From assembly GCF_014839805.1 (NCBI RefSeq), contig NC_051117.1, positions 8,122,001-8,186,000 on the forward strand: DNA of 64,000 bases, in the 5' to 3' direction. The notes under the pieces were generated by a model. That model made no database searches. It was not told the DNA's origin and saw only the letters and a list, made by a program, of their open reading frames with translations. Made by a program: the position numbers and the translations under genes. Every line of letters starts with the position of its first letter. The first letter of the stretch is position 1. Origin of the DNA: Manduca sexta (taxonomy: Eukaryota > Arthropoda > Insecta > Lepidoptera > Sphingidae). Positions 55,501 to 64,000 of the stretch are shown one piece after another.

Positions 55501-58500
55501 GGTTTTTTGTACTTAATTTGTTTCTTGACGTTTCGAAGACTTCAGCCTTCGCGGTTTTCATGGTTATGCGACGGCCTATGATGTTTCTGACGAGTTGGGG
55601 GTCAAGAAAAAAAATAAAAAGCCGCGGCAAAATCCAAAAACGAGTTTTATTTCGATGTCTAAGATTCGCCTAAACATAAGAAACACTATTAAAAACTTGT
55701 TCCCTTTGTTTAAATAAAAATAGGTAATGCATATCAATTGTTTAACAAATACCAACATAAAAATAATTATGAAAAAAGTGGCGGCAATTAAATTTTCAAT
55801 TATTGAGTCAGGGTCGACGTCCCAACGTGGGGCCCACGCCCTACAGGGGTGTAGGGCGTGAGCCCCACGTTGAGAAACACTGCTATAGACTATCACCCAA
55901 AAAGTATAGAACCTAATCGAATAAAGAGGAAAGAAAAATTTATTGAAATCATTTTCAGTTGTATTCCTTTCGCGGTCCGAGTATCGCTTTGAGGTCCGAA
56001 GTTAGAATCTACACTAATATATTTAATGTAATATTATATTGTTAGAAAACTGTCACGATTCTAATTAAAATAAAAGAAATATCACTGACTACAGAAATAC
56101 TTTCGCAAATATCTCACCAAGCAACCGACCGGTATGACTGTCAACAACCAACTAGCCCGGTCTGTCAAACGCTCAGTGTTTTTATAGCAAAAAGTGTTAC
56201 AAATACCCTCACTAAAATGTTCTATGCTAACAATATTTAACCTGAATAGGCGAGCTGTGTACGGAACCGCGTGCGCCGGTGCGTCGCGCCGCCAGTCAGA
56301 CCTTGTTCAGCTGCATCAGCGCCCACGGGACCCTGCTCAGCAAACCCGCCTGGAGAGCCTTGCTAGCTGTCCTGTTCCCTATGCTTGATCAGGTAACAAA
56401 CGCAAAGATTAGTTTAAAGTTATGTGATATATCGATACAAAATTAGAAAATGTTAATCGATTTTTTGTATCGATAATGTTCTAGTAAAATGGCTTCAAAC
56501 AATGCCGCCTTTTTATTGAAATTTTCTACATGATACGTTAACATAATATTTGTCATTTTTCTGTTTTATTACAACTATCGATATTCAATTATCAATGTTG
56601 AAGTTTTTAAAATGTGTAAATATTGTAAATAAATAAGAGATGTGACCATTTCTAATAACTAAATGCAAAAAAAATATTCTAGGTGCAGAAACAGTCGAAC
56701 ATAGCAAGTTCTGAGAAGGTCGACACAGGAGAACACATATTGATACATCACACGAGAAACACTGCGCAGAAACAATGGGCCGAGACTCAGGTACCAGTTT
56801 AAACAATCAAACAAACGCACACACTCACGCCCTATATCCCCTTTAGGGGTAGGCGGAAGTGCAACTAGTGTATACTTATCACCATGTGTATTGCGTCTCA
56901 TGGTGTACTAGGGAGCAAGGCTATCGCCATATCGAAGCAAATTCCAGGCTCCGGGCTGACATTTAGGAGGTAATTTCATATCACTTTGCCTGACTCGGGA
57001 CAAACAAGTTGTCAAAAGCTTCTTTATTTAAGGGCAGTGTAAAATTACCTCACTCCATCTGATGGTAAGTGTAATGGGGTCCAACAGAATGTCGACTGAC
57101 GAGAGATGATTACCCCTCGGCAGTCGACACAATCTTGCCGGTCTGTTTTAAACCGGATATATGGCTGATCCCGTAACGCGAGACACTCACGTGGGTTATA
57201 GCGACTTTTACACCTTGTGCGCGGTGGTCGCTATCCGGGCTGATGCGTACATCCTACCACTAGGATTTGTAAAAAAGTGTTTTAATAAGTAACTGCTATT
57301 TGAATGTCCGCAGGTCCTCACCCTTTCGGGAGTGTCCCGCGTGTTTCACTCCAGGTTCCAGCTGTTGACCACCGTGGGAGATTTCAACAGGTCTTGGACG
57401 GCATTACTGGATTATATCACAGACTTCGCGCTTCAAAGAAGTCATGAGGTAGATTGTGAAGAAGTTATTGACGAATCTTCTCTTTAGATTTTGGTCATAT
57501 TAAATCATAAGTATTTAACTTTGCATGGCTAAAGATAAAAATGTTACGTAAAAATTTTGTTCACATAAATTAATTTAATGTAGCAATTTCTTACACTTGA
57601 TAACATTGGCACTTTGGACTCGATTGATATTTGAGTATCGATACATTTTAGCACTTTTTAGTGCTTAAAATCGATAAACAAAACCAATACTTCCAGCTCT
57701 ATTCTTTGTCATTATATTTTTAAACTGTTTTGATACTCTTAATTGACTTTGCACTTTATAACTTGATCAATCTAGTTAATCGAATTTAAGAAATACTTAC
57801 TTACTAGATACAAGCTCGTGGTAATTACCATCGCTGTCTCATCCGCAGGTATCAGTGGGCGCATTGAAGTCGTTCCAGGAGGTGGTGAGCGCGGCGGGGC
57901 GGTGGGCGGAGGGCGCCGGGCCGGAGACCGCGGCGCTGCAGCGGCGCGTGTGGGCCGCCGCCTGGGCCGCCTGGACCAACGTCGCCGCGCACCCCGCCCT
58001 CGCAGAGCCACAGCAACGTACGTACACGACTCGTGATCACTCGTGATTGGTCGGATTTTTTTTTGGTACTGCTGCGTTTGTCACCGGGATTACCCTGCTA
58101 ACGGTGTACAAGCGAACAAGCTTAGCTACTATGGCAGTCCCAGTGAAGATTTGGTGGGCCCTACCGCTATCACTGATGGTGCCAGCGGTCGGTATGCTGG
58201 CAACTCGCAGCTATTCGGTCACGGGGCCCGGTAGGAAGAACGAAGGGGACAGAGGGAAGGAAGAGAAGAGGAAGAAGGAGCCTAGTTAGGATCGTTGGAA
58301 GGGAAGGAGAGATATTCGCGAACCCTTATAGGCCTCAATGTGTATTTGGCAACCAAGAGGTTTACATTACACTATGTGTCTAGAATCGCGGCATAATGTT
58401 CCCCCGTGCATGGGCGAGCATTCGGGGTGAAGACCGAGCACACAAGAATTGCCTTGGAGGGGATGATTGGTCGGTTTAACGTCTAAAGTGCCAACGTATA

Positions 58501-61500
58501 GCGTAGTTTGTTAGTCGATGTTCGTTGTCTATTGACTTATGACTTATCTAGACTATTGGTGGATAATTCTCCGAATGACTTGGAGAATTATTAGTGCATG
58601 TATATGGGTATAAATTAGGAGTAATGAATACACCTGAATAAGCTGTTAACGTACTCGTCTTTGGGGTTATTTGTCTGTACTCGATAAGTAATTGAATTAG
58701 GGGTGTCAAATGCCAGACTACATTATTCCTTAGCATTAATCACAGATTTACTACGATGTGACCAGTGCTAAGGTCTCGGGTTCGATCTCCGTTCGAGTAA
58801 AATTATCTTGGAGTTTTATCCTCGATCCGGAGTGTGTTATTTATGTATCTTATGGTGATACTCATATCGCATATTAAAACGGAATACCAGGTAAACTGCA
58901 TGCACTGGTTTTATCTTTGCTTATGCCATAAGGTGTATATGTATGTAAAGATATTGAAGAGCAAGTTGTCGTTCACAGCGTCGGAAGACGGCAAGCCGGT
59001 GGAGGTGTACGCGCCGTCGCTGAACTTCCTCACCACACTCGTGCAGATCTTCCCGCTCATATTCCAGCACATACGCACCACGTGAGTACGATATTGTACT
59101 GTAATGAGAAGGTTATAACATTCGAACAATTTGAAATATAACCTTGATCCCATCTTAGTAATATCAATGAAAAGCTATGTAAAGATGTTTCGAAATTGTA
59201 ACGCAGGTTCACGGAAGCGGACGTGCAGAAGCTGGGCGCGTGCCTGGTGCAGGTGTGCAGCGTGGAGCCCTCGGCCGCCGCCACCGCGCTGGAGGGGCTC
59301 GCCAGCGCCGCGCCCGTCAGCGTACACGCGCTGCACTGCCTCGACATCGTGCAGAAGGTACACGCGCGCAACACGAGTAGCTGATCTAGCAGACTTCACT
59401 CCAGAATTAAATCTGGTATAAAATGGTCGGCATAATTGTGGCGAGAGATAATTATCTCTGGTCAGCCGACATTTTATCTCGATTCTACGACACGTGTCAA
59501 CAGGTGTAATGCGGTCACTTTTCCGTAAAATTGCACTTGCGAAAATTTAAAAAAAAAGGAGGGACATCCGGTCAAAGTCGCTACTGTGTGAAATTTTAGC
59601 CGTCATAATATTAACGCATAAAAAAGCTTGTATTGAATGCCTGTCGCGTGTGTGTGCAGGAGGCGTGGAGCCGGCACGAGCTGGTGCGCGCGACGTTCTC
59701 TGCGCTGGGGTCGCTGGCGGGCGCGCTGGGCGGCGCGGGCGGGGCGCGGTGCCTGCGCGCCGCCGCCGCGCTCTACCGCGCCGCGCCGCTCCCCGCCGCG
59801 CCCGCGCTGCCGCTGCTCATACAGGTCACTACACTCACCACAGCTCACTACACTCCCCTCGGCAACAACACAAGTTCATTACACTACCCTCAGTAACAGC
59901 ACTAGCTCATTATAATGAGCTCAGCAACAACACTAATACACTACACTTGGATCACTGTATTACAAATTACAATATAGCCAACGTATAAAGATAACTTAAC
60001 GTTCCAATTTTAAAAGTCACTCACATCTCTCTTTCTCTCTCTCTTATGAACCATATATTTTTTATCTTAATAAAAAAACATTTCAACGTTGTCTTCATAC
60101 AACATAGTTCCCTCGATATACTACTACCACTAAACTGAATCTATACTTGTATTGTATACTTGACAGGCGTTACACACGTCAGTGCAGAAATGCGGGCAGG
60201 ACAAGCGCAGACGCACCTCCGAACAGGTGGAAGAGGCTGCGCAGATCTCATCGCTGTTGTTACAGGTATAGTTTTTAATTTATTTTTTTATTTTAATACG
60301 ACATTCTACACTTAATTAATAAACATACAATATTATAATCCAAGTGTGTCGATTAACAACAAAAAGTATTACTCAAAGATGGTCAAAATTTTATATAAAT
60401 AACAGATTATAATTTCCTTTCTGGCATCATGAAATAGGAAATGTATTGAGGTGTTTAAGTTATTTGTGATCATAAAAATATTTATTCCTTCATCAGGTAC
60501 TAGGAACGTGTTTGCCGCTGGCGAGGGAAAACCCGGAAGAATACAAAGAGTTTTGGGAGATGCTCCCCAAAGTGTTGGAGACGTTCCTGTTTGAACCTCC
60601 GTGAGTACTGAGTTTCTCGTGTCAGTTATTTCGATTGTTCTGGGAATAATCACAGTTGGTGTTTAAATTTCTTTAGAAGTTAAAAAAGAAATGTTATTTA
60701 AAATTATCAGGGATTCATGTCTCTCATCATAATTAAATTTAAGTAGAGAAACATTGTTAAAAAATAAAATTTATGCATAATATTAAGTGATACAAACATA
60801 TAAATTCGAGGGTCAAATTTTGATCACTGAACGAGCACTAACGTGTTTTAATGAAAGTATTGTGTCGTGCAGTGCCGGGGGCGGCGGCAGCGCGCGCGCG
60901 CTGGTGCTGGCGGTGCGCGAGCTGGCGCTGGGCGCGCGGCCGCGGGCGCCGGCGCCGCTGCTGCGCCGCCTGCTCGCGCTCGTGCGCGCCGGCTCGCTGC
61001 ACGCGCACAGCCTGCCCGCACGTACGTACACACGCACATACAAAACCGCTACCCTACATATTTAGATGATACTTATTGATGTTCATACAATCATAACTAC
61101 GACTAACTAGAGAGCAAAGATACTACAATCAAATAAGAAAAATATCAGGCAAAAAAAATTATACCAATCATTCATTATAAATCTAAAATGAAACCTTCAA
61201 TAATTCTACCGATTCTAATTACATCGTTTTATTATGATTTAGAAAATGACCAAGAATTAAAAGAAAGAGAAGAGTTCGCGAGGACATGTTTTGAAACCTT
61301 GCTGCAGTTCTCCATGTTGGAAGACGTGGATTCACTCACAGGAGTCGAAGGTGCGTTTCCGTAGTTTTAATTTAACCTGGGTCATTTTGACCGAAGTGTG
61401 TGACAAATGGGCCAGAGTAGGTCAAAATTGACCCAAGCAAAATTTGTTAAAGATTGCTTTTCTTCTTGATGACAGATGATGCAGATCCCTTGGCGATAGT

Positions 61501-63225
61501 GGCGTTACTGGACAGGTTCCAGGAAGTTATAACCAAGTACACTCAGGACGATGACAATCCGGAGCCGCTACCCAGGTATACTCTAACATAATTAATATAT
61601 TAAATAAAATAAATTACTAGTCACGTAGTTGAACATAGCTGCACTTATGACAGGTCAAAATACATGACCATAATAATTATAGTTGAAATCTACTTTTTTA
61701 ACTACGGACATACAACACAATGTCCCTAAATGTAGAGTCAGAGTGCTGCCCCAACTAATTCCAGTGTTCAATATACATAATATTTAGTATTATTTATATC
61801 ACCAACAAATAGTGGTTTCTTGAGACTTTTTTACAAACTGTCACTCTGTCCTTCAATCTCCCAAAGACTGAGCAGTATTTCTCTCCCACAGGCATCAAGT
61901 TTCGGAGATATCGTTCGTATTAAAAGCAATAGCGACGCTGACTGAGTCGATGAAGAAGGCGCCGCCGGGGAAAGTCGACGCCGCGGCGTGGCAGAAGTTA
62001 ATAGGTGAGTGGGTATTCCTCATACAGAAGAAGTTCGTTTTTCTTTTTAAATTCTAGAACAGTAAAACAAATGGTTATGGTATTCATAAGTAGACTTTAT
62101 TCTGTTTTAGAAAATAGTGTATTTAACAGTATGCAAAAAAAAATATTTATTTTTTACCATCTGCACAAAATATGGAATTTACAAGCAATTTACAATAACA
62201 AGTAAAAATATTTTTTTTATCAAAAAAAAGTATATTTTTAATTTATTTTTCGCTGGAAACACGTGATAGTAAATAGTTTCGATCTTTTAAATTATGACCA
62301 TCCAGTCCTCTGAACTTGACAATTTATTTATTTAGTTTATTATTTTGTAATGATATTTTGGTATGACCTAAATAGTTTTTTGTAACACTATTAATTGGAA
62401 ATGAGTTATTCGCATTACTTCGCAAGAAATGTTGCCTGTACGTGTGTTATCCGCTTTATTCATTAAAAAGTGTTTTGCGTGTATGGGTTATCCGCATTAC
62501 TTCTTATGAAGTGTTTTTAGTATGTGTGGTATCCACAATGCTTCTTCAAACTTATTTTTGTGTGTGTGTTATCCACATTACTTATTAAAAAGTATTTTTT
62601 GTGTGTATGTTATGCGCATTATTTATATAATTTATAACAGCCACTTTCTTCATAATGTATTAAGGTAGGAATTACAGTAAAAGCCGTAAAAGGTGCCTAA
62701 CGTCAAAATTTAGACTAAGTGACAGTAATTTTTACTGTTAGTGTGAATCAAGACTGTCCACATAGGTCGGTTAACTACAAGTATATTCATGGTATCCACA
62801 TCAATATAGTTTTATACAGTATACAAAATAATCATATTACAATTGACGGAGCCGATACAAATATCCAAAGAAAACGTCGTGCTCTATTGTTTCACTTTGT
62901 TGATGAAAACAGACGTATAATGATTTCTTATTTTTACGCGAATGTTAGACATTGAAATTAAACTAATTTTCGGATTCTATCGCGGTGTTAGTATTTTATT
63001 TTCTCCCGATTTTTTTTTTAATTTCAACAGACGTACGTTTATTCACATCAATTCAAATGAGTGTTGCGCGCAGGCCTGTACCCGTGGGTGGTGTCGCTGG
63101 CGGCGCACCCGCGCGCGTGCGCGGTGGGTGCGGGCGCGGGGGCGGCGGGCGGCGCGGAGGGCGCGGGCGCGGCGGTGCGGGAGGCGCTGCTGCAGTTCGG
63201 CTCGCTGCTGGCCGCGCCCACATAG
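32607..63225 (+). CDS. Mon2: MON2 homolog, complete, 38 coding exons, 1,635 aa
   Basis: Large peripheral-membrane scaffold related to the BIG/GBF Arf exchange factors but lacking a Sec7 catalytic domain. In yeast and animals it acts at the trans-Golgi network and endosomes with Dopey (DOP1) proteins in retrograde and endosome-to-Golgi traffic. Thirty-eight exons sum to 4,908 nt, an exact multiple of three, ending TAG at 63223-63225. The predicted 1,635 residues compare with about 1,700 in mammals. Diagnostic matches run the whole length: [20 protein letters not shown] near the start, [74 protein letters not shown] then [25 protein letters not shown]. The start ATG has A at -3. Exon lists are in the block entries. 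Every junction is GT-AG and frame-consistent. Confidence 0.96.
33590..33875 (+). repeat. Dispersed repeat in MON2 intron 2
   Basis: Contains two partial heads (CTAGCGACCCGCCCCGGCTT and AGCGGCCCGCTCTGGCTTCG) and a tail with ATGCATCAAAATCCGTTGCG and AGAAAGTGACTTTGTTTTAT. It is related in plan to the CTAGCTTTTGCC family but distinct in sequence. Confidence 0.5.
36073..36348 (+). other. Unidentified 91-codon open frame in MON2 intron 4
   Basis: The frame starts at ATG 36073, just after a SINE-like repeat, and ends TAA. It includes [18 protein letters not shown] and [14 protein letters not shown], which look more protein-like than the surrounding AT-rich intron. No domain or splice partner was recognised. 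It may be a fragment of a mobile-element gene or a chance frame. Confidence 0.2.
36812..36965. mobile_element. Palindromic MITE, about 155 bp, in MON2 intron 4
   Basis: The left arm (AAAGATCCCAATCTCAATCC, GAATGAACCAATCAAAATAA) is the inverse of the right arm (TTCTGATTGGTCCATTTTTG, GCGATTGGGATCGTTTTTTG). Other copies: 14040-14200, 19660-19805, 39960-40128, 43631-43760 and a fragment at 54636-54700. It can fold on itself, so orientation is not defined. Confidence 0.75.
37950..38190 (-). mobile_element. SINE in MON2 intron 5 (family of 11063-11390)
   Basis: Reverse-complement body with CACGGGCCTCCTCTACTACT and CCACCACGCTGGCCTAGTGC, reaching AAGAATACACACATGATTTT. The tRNA-like head is lost. It is close to the copy at 11063-11390, suggesting a fairly young insertion. 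Confidence 0.75.
40805..41035 (+). repeat. Dispersed repeat, CTAGCTTTTGCC family, in MON2 intron 10
   Basis: Starts ACTAGCTTTTGCCTGCAGGT and ends with AGTAGTTCCTGAATTAACGC and a TTCAACTTTATATATTAGTG tail. It lies just downstream of the end of the nested Kunitz gene. Confidence 0.6.
41133..44577 (-). CDS. Secreted divergent Kunitz-domain protein, 191 aa, nested in MON2 intron 10
   Basis: Four exons: 44577-44505, 42203-42071, 41833-41682, 41350-41133; 576 nt, 191 residues plus stop. The first encodes a signal peptide ([19 protein letters not shown]). Then come a short Glu/Thr-rich linker and one Kunitz/BPTI-type domain with six cysteines: [11 protein letters not shown], a 16-residue gap with WTFAF, C, TERLGC, an NRF motif, and CMRRC. 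C1-C2 spacing (8) and C5-C6 spacing (3) match BPTI; C2-C3 is 16 instead of 15, C3-C4 5 instead of 7, C4-C5 14 instead of 12. The P1 position after C2 is Glu. The tail of about 105 residues is acidic ([28 protein letters not shown]). All introns are GT-AG with matching phases. An extracellular role, inhibitory or not, is inferred. Confidence 0.82.
42428..43629. mobile_element. 1.2-kb DNA element with about 110-bp terminal inverted repeats
   Basis: The left end (GGGCCTACCATCATC...) and right end (...GATGATGGTAGGCCC) are inverted copies that remain alignable for about 110 bases, through AACTGAATCGG..TTTCGTACCATCATG and its complement. A further partial direct copy of the right arm lies at about 43440-43530. 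No clear target-site duplication was seen. It sits in intron 1 of the nested Kunitz gene. No transposase domain is recognisable, so it is probably non-autonomous. Confidence 0.6.
43142..43309 (+). other. 55-codon open frame inside the inverted-repeat element
   Basis: ATG at 43142 to TAA at 43309 encodes 55 residues ([39 protein letters not shown]). About 130 bases upstream, ATGGC|GTAAGT at 43011 looks like a short first coding exon with a strong donor. Together they suggest captured gene sequence or a remnant of an element-encoded protein. I do not recognise the protein. Confidence 0.25.
44028..44355 (+). mobile_element. tRNA-like SINE with second repeat module, in the Kunitz gene intron 1
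   Basis: The head CCTCGGTGGTGAAGTTGTTA is followed by AGCTCGAATCCCTCGACAG. A second module then reads CTTGATCTCTCTCCGGTCCT, TGAGAGTGAAGGAATAGAGA and TGCGTACTTGGCTGAGCTC. That second module also occurs at 7170-7320 and 23880-24010 without a clear head. Confidence 0.6.
44578..45010 (-). promoter_or_regulatory. Upstream region of the nested Kunitz gene with TATA-like motifs
   Basis: On the minus strand, upstream of the ATG at 44577, the sequence contains CTATAAAGAG (near 44945) and TATTTATAAGG (near 44985). Either could be a TATA box for the nested gene. The 280 bases between the ATG and this region hold no competing minus-strand signal peptide. A transcription start was not located. Confidence 0.3.
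45131..49925 (+). CDS. Mon2: MON2 exons 11-18: central region (residues 428-761)
   Basis: Exons 45131-45227, 45791-45919, 46209-46291, 47206-47330, 48193-48312, 48702-48903, 49212-49345, 49814-49925. Conserved stretches include [37 protein letters not shown] and [15 protein letters not shown]. Exons 13-14 encode a hydrophilic Asn/Glu/Lys-rich linker ([34 protein letters not shown]) that is probably disordered. Exon 16 is extremely GC-rich and encodes an Ala/Cys-rich segment ([19 protein letters not shown]). Exon 18 ends with [10 protein letters not shown], where vertebrate MON2 has a very similar sequence. Confidence 0.94.
45575..45598. repeat. ATGA tetranucleotide microsatellite
   Basis: About six TGAA repeats, just after an ATT trinucleotide run at 45520-45538, in MON2 intron 11. 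Confidence 0.8.
47915..48065. mobile_element. MITE-like palindrome in MON2 intron 14
   Basis: ATTGTGATGGTTGGGATTGGTCGA and its near-inverse TCGACCAATCACAAT are separated by about 40 bases. A related element (TTGGTCGAGAGACC and GGTCTCTTGACCAATC) is at 54490-54620. Confidence 0.55.
51078..51119 (+). CDS. Mon2: Candidate 42-bp cassette micro-exon of MON2
   Basis: Between exons 18 and 19 an acceptor (ATTTCAG) at 51077 and a donor (G|GTATTT) at 51120 bracket 42 bases. The frame between them is open and phase 1 to phase 1, so it would insert 14 residues ([14 protein letters not shown]) after MADLP without changing the downstream frame. Exon 18 joins exon 19 equally well without it, and the vertebrate protein has no such insert, so it would be an optional exon. 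The donor is weak at +3 to +5. Support is from splice signals and frame only. Confidence 0.38.
52173..58017 (+). CDS. Mon2: MON2 exons 19-28: HDS-type helical repeats (residues 762-1221)
   Basis: Exons 52173-52300, 52628-52729, 52976-53086, 53417-53592, 53984-54146, 54830-54974, 56250-56392, 56683-56790, 57314-57448, 57849-58017. They encode the most conserved part of the protein: [74 protein letters not shown] across the exon 23/24 junction at residues 988/989, [10 protein letters not shown] and [18 protein letters not shown]. These form HEAT-like helical repeats downstream of the missing Sec7 position. Exons 23 and 28 are very GC-rich and Ala-rich ([32 protein letters not shown]). Intron 24 contains a hAT-type element; intron 26 a SINE-like repeat. 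Confidence 0.95.
54992..55882. mobile_element. Non-autonomous hAT-type transposon in MON2 intron 24
   Basis: The ends are CAGTGTTTCCCAAC (54992) and GTTGAGAAACACTG (to 55882), inverted repeats differing at one base and typical of hAT elements. Flanking 8-mers CCATAACC and CTATAGAC agree at five of eight positions and could be a decayed 8-bp target duplication. No transposase is encoded. The right end holds a strong hairpin (55823-55872). Confidence 0.65.
55823..55872. repeat. Near-perfect 23-bp hairpin
   Basis: Arms 55823-55845 (CAACGTGGGGCCCACGCCC...) and 55850-55872 pair at 22 of 23 positions around a GGGG loop. It lies just inside the right terminal repeat of the hAT-type element, where sub-terminal palindromes are common. 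Confidence 0.75.
58060..58480 (+). repeat. Dispersed repeat in MON2 intron 28
   Basis: Contains GTCACGGGGCCCGGTAGGAA, CCTTATAGGCCTCAATGTGT, GCATGGGCGAGCATTCGG and ACAAGAATTGCCTTGGAGGG. Parts of the same family recur at 11870-12060 (+), 21365-21600 (-) and 40590-40700 (-). Confidence 0.55.
58979..63225 (+). CDS. Mon2: MON2 exons 29-38: C-terminal region (residues 1222-1635)
   Basis: Exons 58979-59081, 59207-59357, 59660-59824, 60167-60265, 60497-60600, 60873-61021, 61243-61350, 61476-61575, 61892-62004, 63074-63225. Exon 29 is entered at TTCACAG|CG, the only nearby acceptor fitting the phase 1 exit of exon 28. Conserved sequence includes [30 protein letters not shown] and [20 protein letters not shown]. 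Exon 34 is about 85% GC and encodes an Ala/Leu/Arg-rich segment. The last exon encodes a Gly/Ala-rich tail ending [14 protein letters not shown] and TAG. The family C-terminus is variable, so these unusual composition blocks are plausible but the least certain in detail. Confidence 0.92.
62405..62625. repeat. Minisatellite, 41-bp period, about 5.3 copies, in MON2 intron 37
   Basis: Units start GTTATYCGCATTACTTC-like at 62405, 62446, 62487, 62528, 62568 and 62609, each ending in a GT-rich run (TTTTGTGTGTGTG). Copies differ by a few bases. Confidence 0.75.
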
Positions 63226-64000
63226 CGCCGCGTGCTCTACACCATACACATATAGAGCACGAGGCTCTAGCGCGACGGTGAGACCAATTTTATTGATTTA
63301 GTACAGTCATACATAAGAACTAATTACTATAAATGTACACAAAAACCCTATAGGTACCCTAAAACCAAGTAAGCGGAATCGAGGTCCAAATAATGGGTTG
63401 ACTATAGACATATGTACCCCACGTCACTCGACACAATTATGTCGGTATTTATCTCTATACCGACGTCATGAAGTAGACTTAACTAAGTTAAGTTATGATG
63501 AGCCGAGTTTACTTCGCACACCACCACTTACACCCTATAAAATAAGAATATAGATAACACGACTGCTAAATAAATCCGCCTTATTAGAGACAAAAATAAT
63601 ATCTCTATTTCAATTTAGGTAAACTTAGTTATAAAGATATTCCCACTTCTCCGCATATCTTCAATTAAGTAAATCCAAATGTGTTCGAACAGCAAATCAT
63701 TTCAACCCGTTACTAATAAATACTTTGTTTCCAGTGACGTCACGCAGCGGCATCCGTTCACACGTCACGTGCGCGCGTGTGCATCAAGCAATGTTAGACA
63801 AATCACAGTCAACTAGTATACATAGTATAGACAAAACATTGGACTTCCGATTAGTGGTTTAAATATAGTTACGCTGGACGCATCACGTAGCCATAAAGGT
63901 TCGTTCACATCCAACGACGTTGATTCATTCAGTTCACAACACACCGATAACGGCTGATGAATGTAGTACTATTATGTATAAGATTTCAATAATAACATTT
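63226..64000 (+). other. MON2 3' UTR and downstream DNA
   Basis: No coding signal was found from the MON2 stop to the window end. AATAAA hexamers occur at 63569-63574 and 63715-63720 and are the nearest candidate polyadenylation signals. Further on lie a palindromic TGACGTCA (63735-63742) and a CACGTG E-box (63766-63771) in a short GC-rich patch. These could belong to the next gene's promoter or be chance. Confidence 0.4.

Noticed and set aside
58933..58978. Extension of MON2 exon 29 upstream to CATAAG|GTGTATATG
   Set aside because: The frame is open there, but the phase does not fit the exit of exon 28; TTCACAG at 58978 is in phase and has a better pyrimidine tract.
59057..59399. Overlapping minus-strand open frames
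   Set aside because: They are antisense shadows of MON2 exons 29 and 30.

Overview
The window looks like nuclear DNA of a moth or butterfly (Lepidoptera). Small, GC-rich exons with GT-AG introns sit in AT-rich DNA full of short interspersed repeats. These include tRNA-derived SINEs with readable A and B boxes, remnants of LINE 3' ends ending in EAYVxQWT, palindromic MITEs and a dispersed repeat starting near CTAGCTTTTGCCCGCGGC. The species cannot be named from the sequence. No prokaryotic, viral, tRNA or rRNA gene was found.

Three protein-coding genes can be built exon by exon; each keeps one open reading frame across every junction. (1) Minus strand, 123-26049: the 5' part of a WNK (with-no-lysine) kinase gene. 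Eight coding exons give about 389 residues, and the gene runs off the left edge inside the kinase domain. An intron of about 19 kb separates an N-terminal exon from the rest, and a non-coding exon with initiator and donor near 8460-8595 suggests a second promoter. (2) Plus strand, 32607-63225: a complete MON2 gene of 38 coding exons, 4,908 nt, 1,635 residues. It encodes a Sec7-related Golgi/endosome trafficking scaffold with DCB, HUS and HDS-type regions but no Sec7 domain. (3) Minus strand, 41133-44577: a four-exon gene for a secreted, divergent Kunitz-domain protein of 191 residues, wholly inside MON2 intron 10.

WNK and MON2 are divergently transcribed, with about 6.5 kb between their start codons. 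That gap holds SINE and LINE debris, an 87-bp inverted repeat and an 18-bp perfect GC palindrome. Elsewhere the gene-free DNA is intron sequence built largely from repeats. The clearest are a six-copy 123-bp tandem array (10241-10975), a 1.2-kb inverted-repeat element inside the nested gene's first intron, a hAT-type non-autonomous element with a near-perfect hairpin (54992-55882) and a 41-bp minisatellite (62405-62625).

The genes do not form a pathway. WNK is a cytoplasmic ion and volume signalling kinase, MON2 a membrane-trafficking scaffold, and the Kunitz product is probably extracellular. Their association is positional. All exon borders are read by eye from splice signals and frame continuity; no alignment or search was run.
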